A DNA stretch of 64,000 bases from Corynespora cassiicola (GCA_022059125.1 JAEUWY010000022.1:52332-116331); one strand, 5' to 3'. Shown: positions 1 through 15,000, counted from the stretch's first letter. Notes: a model not told the origin generated them from the letters alone. Numbers and translations are program-made.

Positions 1-1169
1 TTTTTAAAAGTTATTAGCTAAGTAATAAAGCTCTAAGTATTCGCAAGCTAGTTCTAACGTATATTTCTAAACTTCTGCTATATAAACTTACTTAGTAGAA
101 TAGTAGTTTTAATTAATATTAAAGCAATCTTAGATAAAAGCTAGCTATTATAGAAAAATAACAGTTTTTCTGTTGCTGAAGGGCTTAATCTTAAAAATTT
201 ACTTAAATAACTTTATCTAAACTAAAATTAAAAGTAACTTAAATAGTTATTAAATATAAGTTAAAGATAACAGTTAGAATTTTTTTATATTTTAGAGGGA
301 AGAGTCTGCAGCAGCGGCTTCGAGTTCTAGTATTCTAGCTTATAACTATAGAATTTCTATCTTTATAGATATAGAATAGAGATTATTATTATTAGATTAA
401 AGTAGAGATCCAGTAAGTTCTAGATTATTATTAAAAAGTTAGAGCTGCCTTTACAGCCGGCTTAATTTTTAAATAGTATTTTTTTAAAATATATTTAGCA
501 GATGTATAGAGCTAGATATTAATAGTTAGAATTAATTTTAGTAAGTTATTAGTAGTTACTTAGTTTTTACTTTAGCGCTTAACGCGTTTTTTTTAAAAGT
601 AATTTAACTTATATAAAAAGCAGAAGTTCTAAATCTAAAAACTTTAGTTATTAAAAAATCTAAAAAATTTTAACTGTACTAAAAGTTAAAAACGTATATA
701 GTAATTTAGAACGGACCTAGTCTAATACGTATACTATTTAGTTGTATTTCTCTTTATAATAAACAGAGAAATAATATTCTTAAGCCGTTACTAGCGAAAA
801 GAAGTTTAGAAATATAATATAAAAACACAGAGCGACTTATCTCTAATACGGCTTAGATACTACTTAAAATAAAAGTTTACAGAACTAGAAAATAATTATA
901 AATTAGAACCTATAGATTTTATACGAAAAAATATTTTTAAACTACAGAACTATCTAGAACTATCGCAACTTTTTATAGTTTCTCTTTAGTACCTTATTTT
1001 AAGTCTAGTTTAGTTCTATTTTTTAGTTATTATAGAAAAGTACGAAAGGATAAGGGATCAGAGCTAAGTCAGATATCAGAAGCTGGGGATTAGATGTGAA
1101 GTTCTGAATTACGTGCGCGATGCTTAGAAATAAATATATTCGGACTTTGTGCGAACGAGGTTCGTTACA
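1..1169 (+). mobile_element. 3' end of a RIP-degraded LTR retrotransposon (runs off the left edge)
   Basis: Positions 818-1169 are a 352-bp LTR: the reverse complement of the same length of sequence is the solo LTR at 39006-39357, and the two align throughout. The termini are TGTAAAG (here TATAAAA after G-to-A change) and GTTCGTTACA. Positions 1-817 would then be internal element DNA, ending in a purine-rich stretch before the LTR. I could not recognise a coding domain in it. It is AT-rich and full of stops. The sequence after 1169 (GCTTA...) is the middle of a Tc1-like transposase, so the element inserted into that transposon. The matching target duplication should lie left of the window. 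Confidence 0.7.
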
Positions 1170-1706
1170 GCTTAAACGTTTTCTATAAATACTAAATCTA
1201 AACTATAAACTAGATATTTAAATAATGTTATTTTATTTTTTTTAAACTATTTTAAAACTGGTTTAGCTGTATAAATTTTTAAATTATCTTATTAAAATTT
1301 CCAGTCTATAAACTAAGTAGTATTTATATTAATTTTATAATTTAATAATAAATAAAAATAATTTAATAAAATATTAAATTTAAAAAAAAAATATAAAACT
1401 TAACCGGGTTTTATTTATTTTTTAATAATAAATTTTAATACTTTTTATATATAATCTATATTATTAAAGTTATTTTTAAAATTAAGTTTTTTAATAAATA
1501 CTAATTCTAATCTTCCTTCTATCTAAATAGCTTTTTATATTAATATAATAATATCTCGAGCTATAATTTAATTAGCACTAATTTTTTAAAAAAAGTAATT
1601 AAATTAAAAAATTATAATTAATTTTTAATTAAGTTTAGAAAAGCTAATTTAGCTTCTACTTTTTTATTTCTTTTTTTTATATATTTCTATTTAAAACGTA
1701 AGCTTT

Positions 1707-2173
1707 TGTTATAATCTAGTTTTAGAAAAACCTAGGCAGGCAACACTGGGGGCGCGGCTCTAATTATATATACAAATACGCGCCTAAAAAGGGACTGCTG
1801 TACTATATTACGTAATTAAAAAAACTATATAATTTAAAGTTTATGTTTTAGTATAGTAAGCGTTTACAGCTTACTAGCGTAAGCGCTTACAGGTAATAAT
1901 AGTAAGCGCTTATAATAAGTGCGGGTAAGCGTAATTGCAGCACATATATATAGTTTACATAATTATACTCTATAATTATATTTACTTTATTAGTAAATCT
2001 ATCATTTAGAATTAACTATTAATCTATTATGCTCTATTGCTAACACAGAGACCCGTACAGCATATCGCACATTATTCTACTTATATAACTCTACTAGTAC
2101 TTATTTCTAAAAATCAACCTAAGCAGCTACTTGCTTTCTAGCCTTACTTATAGCCTATAGCACAGCCTTAATA
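1707..2173 (+). repeat. 5' LTR of gypsy element 2
   Basis: 467 bp, matched by 20609-21075 in the same orientation. The terminal AACA is mutated to AATA. It contains tandem-like copies of the motif GTAAGCGCTTA. The same LTR family, 443 bp long and reversed, bounds element 1. Confidence 0.85.
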
Positions 2174-2284
2174 TTATAAACATTTTTTAAAATAAGTACT
2201 ACTTTAGAATTACGTGTACTTTTAACTTTAACTAGTAGCACTGTTAGTGCTAAAACTACTACTAGTATAATTATACAACCTAAC

Positions 2285-5200
2285 TGTTAAAGCTGTGTTA
2301 CAGGCTATAAGCGAGGCTAGAAAGCAAGTAGCTGCTTAGGTTAATTCTCGGGGATAAGTACTGGTAGAGTTACGTAAGTGAAATGATGTGCGATATACTG
2401 TACAGGTCTCCGTGTTGGCGATAGAGCACGATAGATTAATAGTTAATTCTAAACAATAGATTTGCTAATAAGATAAATATAATTATAGAATATAATTATG
2501 CGAACTATATACTTAATAGTAACCGCGCTTATCTGTACCTATTATAAACGCTTACTATTAGTGCTCGTAAGCGCTTACTTTACTAAAACGTAAACTCTAA
2601 ATTATATATTCTTTTTAGTTACGTAATATAGTACAGCAGTTCCTTCTCGGGCGCGTAATTATATATATAATTAGAGCCACGCTCTCGATGTTGCCTGCCT
2701 AAGTCCTCCTAAAACCGTATTATAATACTATCCCTCTCTTCCCAGAATTCGCTTTTAAATTATATAACTAATTAGTAGTTTTGCTTATAAACGCTGTTGC
2801 CCCGCGTCTTATAAGTATAACTAGTATATTATATCTTCTAACTCTTAAGCATATTGTATTTGTTTTACGTCCGAAATCCGTCGCGCAAACGTTATTTCTT
2901 CTTTCTCTTATAACAAGTATTTTGCCCTTAGTTAAGATTGCTTTATTATACCCGATTCTCGTCTAAAGTATACTAAATATATTAAACTTAGTCGCCTCTG
3001 CGTAAGCTTATTATAGAAATCGCTTAACCGTACTCGCAATAAGTATTAAAAAAAAGTAAATAAAAATAAAAAGTTATTAGCGCAGATAATATCTTAGTTA
3101 ATACAAAATAAAAAGATATTAAAACAGGCTGAAAAGCGTGCGAAGAAGAAAGCGCTCTATCTAGTATTAAAAATAGAAGAAGATAGCGAGTTAGACGCCG
3201 CTTAATCTATAGATTGTTCTGCTGCTAATACTCTAGTTAGATTTTCGCCTGCGATATAGTTTATAATAAACTTTATTAATTCTGCTGTTACTCTTTTTAA
3301 TAATAGTCTAACAGTATTAAGTAATTTCTAAAGTTAGTTTTTAGTTTCTATATATTTTCGGACTCCGGGTAACTTTTCTATTTAACTAGGTATTCTCGTC
3401 CTCTAAGTGATTATTAATATACTTTTACCTTCTTAACTTCGAATTCGACTTCTTCCTCTGTTTTATAGTAGAAGTGTTTTTAGACTAGTATTTCGGCGTC
3501 AGCAGATTCTAATAGTAATACGTAGAATACTGGGTGTATTCTAGCATTAACAGAGAGTTAAAGTTTATAGTTAACTGGTCCCTTTCGTTCTAGAATTAAA
3601 AATAGTCCGACCTTAACGTGATCTAATTTTTTACTTAGTTATATTATTTAAAGATTTTTCGTAAAAAGATATACTTTATCCCTCTTTTTTAGCTAAAGTG
3701 CCATTTTTCGTTTCTAGTTAATATAAGAAATAGTTTTGCGTTGTACTATCTTAATATTCTTCCGTAATTATTTATAAAGTTTTTATAATTCTTCTAATTT
3801 ACCCATTACTTAGCTTGCAACTGGCTTAATTCGTTCTTTCTTAATTTTTAGTAATAAAAGATTTAGGTGTGTCCCGTGTAATGCATAATAAAGAGATTAC
3901 TTTATTATTACTAATTCTCTGTTATTAAATGCGAGTTGTGCTATAGATAGTAGTAATACCTAATTATTCTGTTTTTAGTTGCTATACATCCGTAGGTATA
4001 TCTTTATAGTCTGGTTTATTCTTTCTATTTAACCGTCTGTCTGTAGGTAATATACCGTTAATAATTTTCTCTTAATTCTAATAGCTGATATTAGTGTCGT
4101 CTAGTAGTTTAATGTGAAGAGTTTGTCTCTATCGCTAATAATTAATTAAGATAATCTATAATACCTAACTACGCGATTTAGAATAACCTATACTAGTTCT
4201 AGCGCAGTATAGTTATTTTTAAATAGAATTATCTCTGCGTATTTCGTAAATCTGTCTACAACTACTAGAATAGCATTATAGAGTACTCTAGAAACTGGGT
4301 TGTAAGACGTTAGTAGTCCGGTAATAAAATCTATAGTAATGTCTATTCAGAGTTTGTCTAGTATCTCTACAGCTTGTAGTTCTCTATATTAAGCGTGTGT
4401 ACTGTGCTTGTTTTTCTGACATGTTGTACATTTCTTGATGAACTTCGTTACTTTGCCTTTCAATCCAGGGATGTCGTACGTTCGTTGTATCAGTTTGATC
4501 GTCTGTTTGACACCTGGGTGTCCGTGCAACGGATCTTCGTGATACTGCTGGATGATGGTTTAATAAAGCTCCTCTAGTATTTGTTAATGTACTGTTATAA
4601 TAAGATTGATGCTGCGTGCTGGCTCTAAAGTGCCGTCTAGCGCTTGCTTAAAAATAGCAGCTTTATTTATTAACTTAGTTTCTGCGATGTCTGTTTTTTA
4701 ACTTAAAGCGTCTGCTCGTTTATTTTCTTTGCCTAATATATAGATAATTTTAAACTTATACTGCTTTAGTTCTTCACTCTATCTAGTATATCGTTAGTCT
4801 AATAGTTTAGTTGTTATAAATGTTATTAAATTCTTATAATCTAAATATACCGTAAGTTCTAAACAACTTTCTGTATAGATTCTCTAATACTTAAAAAAGT
4901 CTATAATAGCAAGTAGTTCTTTATCGTGAATATTATAGTTTTCTTCAGCTCCGCTGAATTTTTTTAAATAGTAGGTAATCAGGTGCTATTTACCTTTCTT
5001 TTCTTAACTAATATATGCTTTTATTACTAGGTCTGATACGTCTGTTTCCATGCGTAAAGGTTTTCTACTAGTAAAAAATATAAAAACCGGTAGTAATATG
5101 CTTGCTTTTTTAAGTGTCTCAAAAGCTTATTATTAGTCTGTATTCTACTTAAATAGTACATTTTTTTTTATTAACTTTGTAAGTAGTAGTACCTTTTCAG

Positions 5201-8200
5201 AATAGTAATTAATAAACTGCCTGTTAAAATTACAGAATTCTAAAAAAAATTGTATATTCTTAACGTTCTTTAGCGTTAGCCAGTTCTTAACTACTTTAAT
5301 TTTCTTTAAACTAATTTTAACTCCGTGTCTTCCTATAATATATCCTAAGAATTCAACTTCTTCTTTGTAGAATTTATATTTCTCTGGTTTAAGTCGTAGT
5401 CCTGCTTTTCCTAAACATTCTAGTACTGTTCGTACGTGCTGGACGTGTTCCTTGAGATCTTTGGAAAAGACTAAGATGTCGTCTAGGTATGCGATGACGA
5501 ATATATCTAGATATACTCTTAATATATTATTAATAAGTGCCTGATATGTTGCAGGTGCGTTAGTAAGACCGAATAGTATTACAAAATATTCGTAGTGTCT
5601 ATACCGCGTCCGGAATGCTGTTTTCTATTTTTCATTTTTTTTTATGCGTATTAGGTTGTACGCGCTTCAGAGATCTAAAACTGTAAATATTTATACTTCA
5701 GATAGTCTATCTCTAAGTTTTTAAATATTTAATAGTGGATATCTGTTCTTAATTATAATATTATTAAGTTTTCTAAAATCTACATATAACTGTAGGAATC
5801 CATCTTTCTTAGAAACAAAAATAATCGGGTATTCTGCCTCTAACGTTAATTCACGTATAAATTTTTTTTTAAAGTTTTCGTCGAAGTATGCTTGTAATAC
5901 TATAAGTTTTTTTTCTATTAAACTGTAGATAGGCTCGAAAGTTAGATACTTTTCTTTCTAAAGGGCTATTTCGCAGTTCCAGAGCTAATGCTTAGATAAC
6001 GCTCTGTCGTCTACTTTTTTTTAAAAAAATAGTTTCTATTTACTGTACTTTTTAGGGATTACAGAAGTTACGCAAGTTATTTTTAAAACTTTTACTTTTT
6101 TGTCTAGTAGCTTCTTATTAGATCTAGTAGAGTTAATTTTTTTTTTTAAAAGCGTTTTAGTCGATTTTTTGCTGCCTATATTATTTAGCGTAATCTTATC
6201 TACTATTAAACGCTGCTAATACGTAGGTTCTGATATAATAGCGTAATTACATTCTATAAACGAAAGCTTCTTTTTCGTCCAGTTAATATATAGGTTATAC
6301 TTTCTAAACTATAGAAGTCCTAAAATAACGTTGTAGATAGCTATGCCTATAATATTAAAAAAAATCTCTTTCTAGTGTCTCTGGATGTCTATAATAGTCG
6401 TGGCTTCTTAATCTATTAATACTTTTTCTGGCATTTTTCTTCTAGTTGTTGTATAGAGGAAATAGAGTCGCTTATAGGTATATGTTTTTGTTTTACTACG
6501 CTTTACAGCCTGCTGTAAAAAGTAGTTACGCTAAACCTCTGTATCTAATAATACTTTTATCTAGTATCTGTTAAGCTTAACAGGTAGCTTAACTAAGTTT
6601 TCTAAGTTAGTAGCGCATAATGCTTTAGGTCTATTCTAGGCGCTAGATACTGTTTTAAAAAAGACTTATTACTAAATCTATACAAGTATTTTTTGTTCTA
6701 GTAACGTTCGCAATTTTTGTGTAGGCAGATTTACTAAAAATCTTGCGTATATTTTCTATTAACTAGTATATTTGTTGCGAGTTTTTCGTTTTTATTTATC
6801 CCGGGAAAGTGTTATGCTTATTATTTATTCTATAAGTAAGTATCGCATATATATGTCTCGCAGTTAAACTACTGTTACGTATATTTACGTGGTTTTTTCG
6901 GAAACTATTCTACTGCTGCTTTATCTGAATAGTAGATCTAATATTAATTTTCTCTGCAGGATGTCTATAAGTAGCTTACGTGCTTTAGATTTTTTAGGTC
7001 TAAGTAGTATTGCAGTTCTTGCGTGTTTCAGCTTTATAAAAAGCTTAGAACTGTATTTAGTTCGCTATCAGAGTCTGGTAAAACTTCTAGTCTAATTTCT
7101 AAATTTTTTTAGTTAACTTATTTTTATGCTTTAGAACTACGTCGTTGTCGGCGTTCTTCAGAGTCTTAGTTTTTTTTGTCTAAGTTATAGTGCCTTTTTA
7201 ACCGTTTACGCGTTACAGGTAATTCTTTTTACTATACGGGCGTTTTTGTTAAATTTTTTCTGTTTTCTTTATAAGCTTCTACCAGTTCTTATTTTCGTGC
7301 AAAATTTTTATTAATTTTGAATTTAGTAAGTTTAGATAGCGTATTGCTATTGCTGTCTTGTTCAAACTCGTAACTAGCGTTGCTTAAATAGTTTTCGTAA
7401 TTATATACTTCGCGAAAAGCTTCTTTTTTTTTAGAGCTAGGTTTTTTAAACTTAACTTTTTTAAGGATACGCCTAGGCTCCGTTTAAGTGCCTTTGTCTT
7501 AATATTAAATATAATTAAAAAATTTCTCTGTTTTTCTGTGTCGCAGTAGTTCGCTATCGCAGATAAATTCTGTTTTATAGAATCTGTTTATAACAACTTT
7601 CTATTTATCGTCTGCGTTAGATTTATTACTTAAAGTAGTTTGTAATATATTTAGCTGTTAAACAACCTTGTTTTTTAATTAACAGTTTTTTATAATATAG
7701 CCTGTCTTTCTACACGCGTAGTAAGTTATAGCCTTACTCTTAGACTTGTTGTTTCTTTTTTTATTACCTTTTTATCCCGATTTCTAAATATTACTAAAGA
7801 CTATTAGTTCGTTGCTATAGATGTTACGAGTAAAATACGTTACTTTACGTTTAACTCGTTTACCGGTGTTAGCGTTGTAGTACTTTTTGCTATAGCTTGG
7901 TTTAGTACGTTATTTGTATCTTAGATTCCGGTTCTGGCGTAATTCTATACGCAGTTCGTACAGTTTTTAATCGATATTAATAGACTTATTTATAAGCGAT
8001 TTAAGTAAGTTAAGCTGAGCTCCAGAGCGCATAAGTTCTTCTTTAACATTAGGTTTAAGTCCTTAACAGTACATTGTCATAAGTGCTTTATTATTCTATT
8101 TAGTAAAAATTAACAGTTGCTGAAATTTATTAGCGTAGTTAGCAGCTAACGCCCGTTGCTTAAAATATTAGATAGCTTTTTTAGTAATTATATCTTTGTT

Positions 8201-9048
8201 AGAGACTCCGAAAACTTATTTAATCTTTTTTTTAAATTCGTTAAAGTCTTCTATCTATTCGTTAACGTCGTCGTTAGCTTCGCCGTCCTTATACTTAATA
8301 AGAGCTAGTTTAATCTATTAAAGTGCTTTGCCTTTTATGTACGTAGCTGCGAACATAACGCGTTTCTTTTTTTTAACGTTTCTATTTTAGAAGTTGAAGA
8401 ACAAGTCGAGCTGCAAGAGCCAGTCTTCAAGCTTGCTTCGTTCTCTATAGTAGAGATCAGGTGTTGCTACTTTGATAGAATTGTTGTCTGCTGTGTTAGG
8501 TTGTACGATTGCACTAGTAGTGGCCTTAGCACTAACAGTGCTACTGGTTAGAGTTGAGGGTGCGCGTGATCCTGAAGTGGTACTTATCTTAACAGGTGTT
8601 CACAATGTTAAAACTGTGCTACAGGCTATAAGCGAGGCTAGAGAGTAAGTAGCTGCTTAGGTTAATTCTTAGGGATAAATACTGGTAGAGTCACGTGAGT
8701 AAAACGATGTGCGATATGCTGTACGGGTCTCCGTGTTAGCGATAGAGCATAATAGATTAATAGTTAATTCCAAATAATAAATTTGCTAACAAGATAAATA
8801 TAATTATAAAGTATAATTATGCGAACTATATACTTAATAGTAACCGCGCTCACCTGTACCCATTATAAGCGCTTACTATTAATACTTATAAGCGCTTACT
8901 TTGCTAAGACGTAAGCTCTAAATTATATATTTTTTTTAGTTACGTAATATAGCACAGCAGTTCCTCCTCAGGCGCGTAATTATATATATAATTAAAGCCG
9001 CGCCCTTGATGTTGCCTGCCCGGATCCTCCTAAAACCGTATTATAACA
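2285..9048 (-). mobile_element. Ty3/gypsy retrotransposon (element 1), minus strand, nested in element 2
   Basis: 443-bp LTRs lie at 2285-2727 and 8606-9048. Both start TGTTAAA and end in ATTATAACA or its RIP product ATTATAATA. The five-base duplication CTAAC lies at 2280-2284 and 9049-9053, so this is an insertion into the gag leader of element 2: the same leader sequence is seen in reverse just inside 8606. On the minus strand, coding relics are gag (about 8570 to 7700), a CCHC zinc knuckle near 7735-7675, reverse transcriptase with YLDDIL intact at 5492-5471, and integrase near 4320-4000. A purine-rich tract precedes the 3' LTR at 2728-2750. Parts (4395-4577, 5440-5530, 8370-8600) keep more GC than the rest, so RIP was uneven. 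Confidence 0.88.
2740..8570 (-). pseudogene. gag-pol of gypsy element 1, inactivated
   Basis: Reading the minus strand, the gag start region near 8560 encodes a Ser/Thr-rich leader followed by a typical gag stretch with an EDWLLQLDLFF motif. A zinc knuckle, reverse transcriptase (YLDDIL), RNase H and integrase follow in the normal gypsy order. No frame stays open for long because of many TAA/TAG codons, and Trp and Gln codons are the ones most often lost. There is no surviving product. The family is Metaviridae by domain order (RT before integrase). Confidence 0.75.
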
Positions 9049-11779
9049 CTAACACAGTAGATAATAATTCTATTAAAATAGCAATACCTAATTTTTACTA
9101 TAAAAAAAAAAGTAAGTTTAAAAACTGGCTCTTGCAGCTCAACTTATTCTTTAACTTCTAAAATAGAAACGTTAAAAAAAAGAAACGCGTTATATTTGCA
9201 GCTACGTATATAAAAAGCAAAGCACTTTAATAGATTAAACTAGCTTTTATTAAGTATAAGAACGGCGAAGCCAACGACAACGTTAATAAATAGATAGAAA
9301 ATTTTAACAAATTTAAAGAAAAAATTAAATAAGTTTTTAGAGTCTTTAACAAGAATACAATTACTAGATAAGCTATTTAATATTTTAAACAACAGGCTTC
9401 AGCTGCTAACTACGCTAATAAATTTTAGCAACTATTAAGCCTTACTAAATAAAATAATAAAGTATTTATAATAATGTACTGTTAAAGACTTAAACCTAAC
9501 GTTAAAAAGAAATTTATATATTTTAGAGCTTAGCTCGACACGCTTAAACAACTTATAAATAAGTTTATTAATATTAATTAGAAACTGTACGAATTACGAA
9601 TAGAATTACGCTAAAACCAGAACTTAAAATATAAATAACGTACTAAACTAAATTATAGTAAAAAGTACTATAACGCTAACACCGGTAAACGAGTTAAACG
9701 TAAGATAACGTATTTTACTTGTAATATCTATAGTAACAAACTAATAATCTTTAGTAATATCTAGAAAACAGAATAAAAAAGTAATAAAAAAAGAAATAAT
9801 AAGTCTAAAAGTAAGGCTATAACTTACTACGCGTGTAGAAAAACAGACTATATCATAAAAAACTGTTAATTAAAAAATAAAGTTATTTAACAGCTAAATA
9901 TATTATAAACTATTTTAAAGAACGAATCTAACGCAGATAATAAATAGAAAGTTATTATAGATAGATTTTATAAAACAGAATTTATCTATAACAGCAAACT
10001 ACTGCGAAACAAAAAAACAGAGAAATTTTTTAATTATATTTAGTATTAAAATAAAGGCACTTAGATAAAGTCTAGAAGTATCTTTAAAGAAGTTAAGTTT
10101 AAAAAATCTAGCTCTAAAAAAGAAAAAGTTTTTCGCGAAGTATATAATTACGAAAACTATTTAAGTAACGCTAGTTACGAGTTTAAAAAAAACAGTAATA
10201 GCAGCACGCTATCTGAACTTATATAATTTAAAATAAATAAAAACTTTAAAGAAATATAAGAATTAGCTGAAGCTTTTAAAGAACACAGAAGAGATTTAAT
10301 AAAAACGCTTATATAGTAGAAAAAATTATCTGTAACGCGTAAATAGTTAAAAAAGCACTATAACTTAGATAAGAAAAACTAAAACCTAGAAGAACGCTGA
10401 CAACAACGTAGTTTTAAAACATAAAAATAAGTTAATAAACTAGATTTAGAAATTAGACTAGAAGTTTTACTAGACTCTAATAATAAACTAAATACAGTTT
10501 TAAGTTTTTTACGAAGCTAAAACACGCAAAAACTGTAATACTATCTAAATCTAAGAAATCTAAAATATATAAACTACTTATAGACGTTCTGTAGAAAAAA
10601 CTAATACTAAATTTATTACTTAGATAAAGTAGCAGTAGAATAGTTTTTAAAAAAACTATATAAATATACGTAACAGTAGTTTAACTGCAAAACACATATA
10701 TATAACGCTTATCTATAAAATAAATAACAAATATAATACTTTTCTAAAATAAACAAAAACAAAGAACTTATAATAAATATGCTAGTTAACAGAAAATGTA
10801 CGTAAAATCTTTAGTAAATATACCTACACAAAAATTATAAATAACACTAAAATAAAAAGCGCTTATATAGATTTAGTAATAAGTTTTTTTTAGAATAATA
10901 TCTAGCGCCTAGAATAGACCTAAAGTATTATGCGCTACTAACTTAAAGAAATTAGTTAAGCTACTTATTAAGCTTAACAGATACTAGATAAAAGTATTAT
11001 TAGATATAAAAGTTTAGCGTAACTACTTTTTACAGCAGACTGTAAAGCGTAGTAAAGCAAAAACGTATATTTATAAGTAACTCTATTTTCTTTATACAGC
11101 AACTAGAAGAAAGATACTAGAAAAAGTATTAATAGATTAAGAAGCTACGACTATTATAGATATCTAAAAATACTAGAAAGAGATTTTCTTCGATATTATA
11201 GACACGGCCATCTACAACATTATTCTAGAACTTTTATAGTTTAGAAAGTATAACTTATACGTTAATTAGGTAAAAAAAAAGCTTTTATTTAAAAGATATA
11301 ACTGCGCTATTATATTAGAACCTATATATTAGCAGCGTTTAATAGTAGATAAAATTACGCTGAATAATATAGGCAGTAAAAAATTAAATAAAACGCTTTT
11401 AAAAAGAAAGGCTGACTCTACTAGATCTAATAAAAAGCTACTAAATAAAAAAATAAAAATTTTAGAAATAACTCGCGTAACTTCTATAATCTCCGAAAAG
11501 TATAATAAATAGAAACTACTTTTTTAAAAAGAGATAGATAATAAAGTGTTATCTAAGCATCAGCTCTAGAACTGCGAAATAGCCCTCTAGAAAAAAAAGT
11601 ATTCAACTTTTAAGCCTATCTATAGTTTATTAGAAAAAAAATTTATAGTATTATAAGTATATTTTAATAAAAATTTTAAAAAAGAATTTATACGCGAATC
11701 AACGTCAGAGGCAGAATACCTAATTATTTTTATTTTTAAGAAAGATAGATCTCTGCGGTTATATATAGATTTTAGAAAA

Positions 11780-11955
11780 TCTAAAGTATAGGTGTGGGGA
11801 AGAAGAATGAAGACTGAGTTGATTGCTATAGATAACTACCGTTCTGTACTTATATCCTCCATGGACTAGGGTCTGTCTGATGTGCGTGGGATGGTAGGTT
11901 TCATATACCAAAAGCAAACATACCACAACTATGCTTAGTCACGTGAAGGCCAACA
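11780..11955 (-). repeat. 3' LTR of the copia element
   Basis: 176 bp, identical to 17246-17421. Preceded by the GAAAA target duplication at 11775-11779. Confidence 0.93.
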
Positions 11956-12069
11956 CACCCCCCCAGCTTGAAGCGAATGTGGAAAGCTGTGTGAAAGCTA
12001 AAATCAATGCAGAGAAGCAGTTTAAACAGTAATGAATGTTGGATATGCAATCCGTGGCGTTCCATGTAC

Positions 12070-15000
12070 TCACTGCCATTTCGTGAGGTCTGCCGGAAGC
12101 CCCTGGGAGACAATGAGAGAGTCCTTTTCCAGTTCGAGCGAAATATCAACGAGTCCAACCTGATGTACGAAATCGCGATGTTTCTGTCGAGGAAGAATCT
12201 TGGTGAAGCCGTCTGCCAGCATCTTCGTAGTGGGTACCCATTGTACAGCAAGGCGACCACCCTCAACCTCCTGTCGAGCCCAAAAACCTTCAACATTAAC
12301 GTGCTTCATACGGGTTTGGTATCTGTCTGACGGTTTGTTGACGATGCCGACTGTTTGCTGATTGTCACAATATAGGGTAGGCAGAAGACCGGAATCGAAG
12401 CGTATGCCGTGAAGGAAGAACTCCCAGGCTCTTAGCTCGGTAGCGGCGTGGCCAAGGGATACCACTTCTGCCTCGGTCGTGGACTTGACGACTGCACGCT
12501 GTACGGTTGCCCGCCAGTCTATAGGCATGCCGCTGAGCATGAACACATAGCCCTCGGAGCTGCGAAGCGTGTCCGGCTCGTCTGCAAAGGAAGCATCGGA
12601 TGCGCCATAAAAGGTTTTGGTGTCAATCTCACGTCCATCCGCCTGGATTGCCAGTGCCTGCGTGCCGATGATGTATCTCCAGACGTGGATGGCAGCAGCG
12701 ATGTGTTTTTGTCCTGGATTCTGAAGGTGTCGTGCCAGCACCGAGTGAGCGCGCGCGACATCCGGGCGCGTAAATGACGCGAGGTAAGCGAGCGAGCCGA
12801 CTAGCTGCTGGTATAGCTTGGTGCGGGACTCGCTTTGCGGTTCCGTGGATTTTGGTAACCAATTCTCTTTCAACGGAACGTCGGGGTAGTAGGTGTTCGT
12901 GCTGGACCTCAGCTTGAACCTGGCGGCAACCTTGTCGATGAATGAATCTTGGATGAGCCAGATGCGATGCGTGTCCCAATCTCGGACAACGCGCATGCCA
13001 AGAAACCATTTGAGTTGGCCGAGCTTTCTAATATCGTAGATCCTTAGAAGCTTATCTTCAAACTGTTGGTGCACGTGTATGTTGCTCGGGTGCACGAGAA
13101 TCACAATGTCATCTACGTAGAAGAAGACGATGAGGTGCTTGTTAGTCCAAACGCATGGTGCGTTGTCTACCGGTTGAAGACCGAGCTTGCGTAGCGTGCT
13201 GCGAAGCTCTTGGTACCAGAGAAGAGGTGCTTCACGCAGCCCATACAAAGCGCGGCAAAGCAGCAGTATCTTCCCGTGCTCGCCCTTGAACCCCTCTGGC
13301 GTCCAGACGAAGAGACGGCGAAGTACTTTGGCGTTGAGGAAAGCGTTGCTGACGTCATACTGAAACATCAACAATCCGAATGCGGCTGCCAAGGCCACAA
13401 GCGCGCGGAAGTGCTTGATAGCGAGCGTGGCGGCATACGGATCCGCGAACGCTGCGTCGAGGTCTCCTCTCACAACCAGCCGAGCCTTGAACTTGGCCAG
13501 GTATCCATCTTCGTCGAATTTGTAGGTGAACACCCACATGAGTGGCAGGATCTCACCATCTGCGGTCTCCGGCTCGTGATCTGTGCGAGCGAAGCACTCC
13601 TTTTTCCAACAGCCATCGAACTCGACCTTAGACGCTTCGACGAACTCAGGCCCGAACGTGTGGGTCGCCAGGTCCTTGTAGCGCTTAGGTGGAGACGGGA
13701 GCTGGTCTCTGTGGAGCTTCTTGCCTTCCTCGAGGCGATCTCGCAGGACCTGTGGAGAGAGGGTGAGTGCAGCAGCGAAGGTCGCATAGTGGGCTGCTGC
13801 GGTTGATGGCGGAGGCGGCGTGTGGCCTCGCCTATGGTTTCTTCGTGGCGGAAAGATGGTTATGCCCTCGGCTTGTGGAGCTGGGCGCCTTTCTCTTCTG
13901 CCCTGAATGATGTTGCGGACATCACCGATGCCTGGATGATAGGCTTGAGGAGCATTGTTCGAGTATCGATCCGGTACATAGCCTGGTAAGTCGGTCGCTG
14001 AACGCATACCTTGGTACGAAGAAGTTGGCCCTGTGGCTTTAGCCGTATCGTTCCTGTTCACAGGTCCAGTCCCTCTTGGTGTCAAAGTACCGCTTGCTGT
14101 GCTTCGGTAGCCTCTCAGACCAGCGAGTGAAGGGTCTGGCGTAGGATACGTGATCGGATCGGTCATGTCCTGCTCAATCTGCGCATCGACTTCTTCTTGG
14201 ATGTGCTCGTCGACATCAGCATCGCCGGATGGTAGAGGCATCATGAGATCCTCGGTGGTGGCGTCGATGAGGTCCTGCTCGACATCCAGAAGGCTGACTA
14301 CCTCGCGCAGGTCTTGCTTGTCCTCCTTCTCCGAATGATCGTTCTTGTACAGAATCGATCGATCGAACACAACATCTCGCGTGCGCACGACGCGGTCAAG
14401 CTCAGGGACCCAAATCCGAAATATGTTGGTGGACTCGTACCCAAGAAGATAACCAAGTCGTACCCTGGAGCGCAATCGATCTGCTCTTTTGAGGTCTTTG
14501 CGGTGGACATATGCTCTACAACCGATGGGTGCAAAGTGGGCAATCGACGGTGGTCGGCTATGGACTGCCTCAAAACTGGATCTGAACCCAAGCTTGTCGA
14601 TGGGAGTCACGTTCTGTAGATGTGCGCCAGTGACGAAGAGCTCGTTGGCGAACTTCTGTGGAAGGCCAGAGTCGAGGTGGAGAGCTCTCATTCGCTTCAC
14701 GAGCGTGTCTCCAGCCTTCTCCGTGTGGCCGTTCTGTTGGGGTGTATCGGCTGAGCGAGGCTCTACCTTGATTCCTGCAGCGCGACAGGCGTCATAGAGG
14801 TCGTTGCCGTACCCGGTGTCGTTGTCGATGCGAAGAACGATAACGCAGTAGTTGTATTGGCGCTGTATGCGAACGACGAGTGCCTTGAGTGTGGGTACCA
14901 GTACATGCTGAGCCCTCGTGGCTAGCGTAGTGGCTTCGTGCCATTCGGTGTACTCACACACTGCGTGCAGGCCGTATTTGTCGCCGTTGTAGCTGTCTGT

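Noticed and set aside
4395..4577. Small plus-strand genes in the left AT-rich region (also 2781-2966 and 6889-7095)
   Set aside because: They are antisense to gypsy element 1 in less-mutated patches of its pol gene.
12007..12777. Plus-strand frames across the copia element
   Set aside because: They are antisense to the 1616-codon polyprotein and have no family features.
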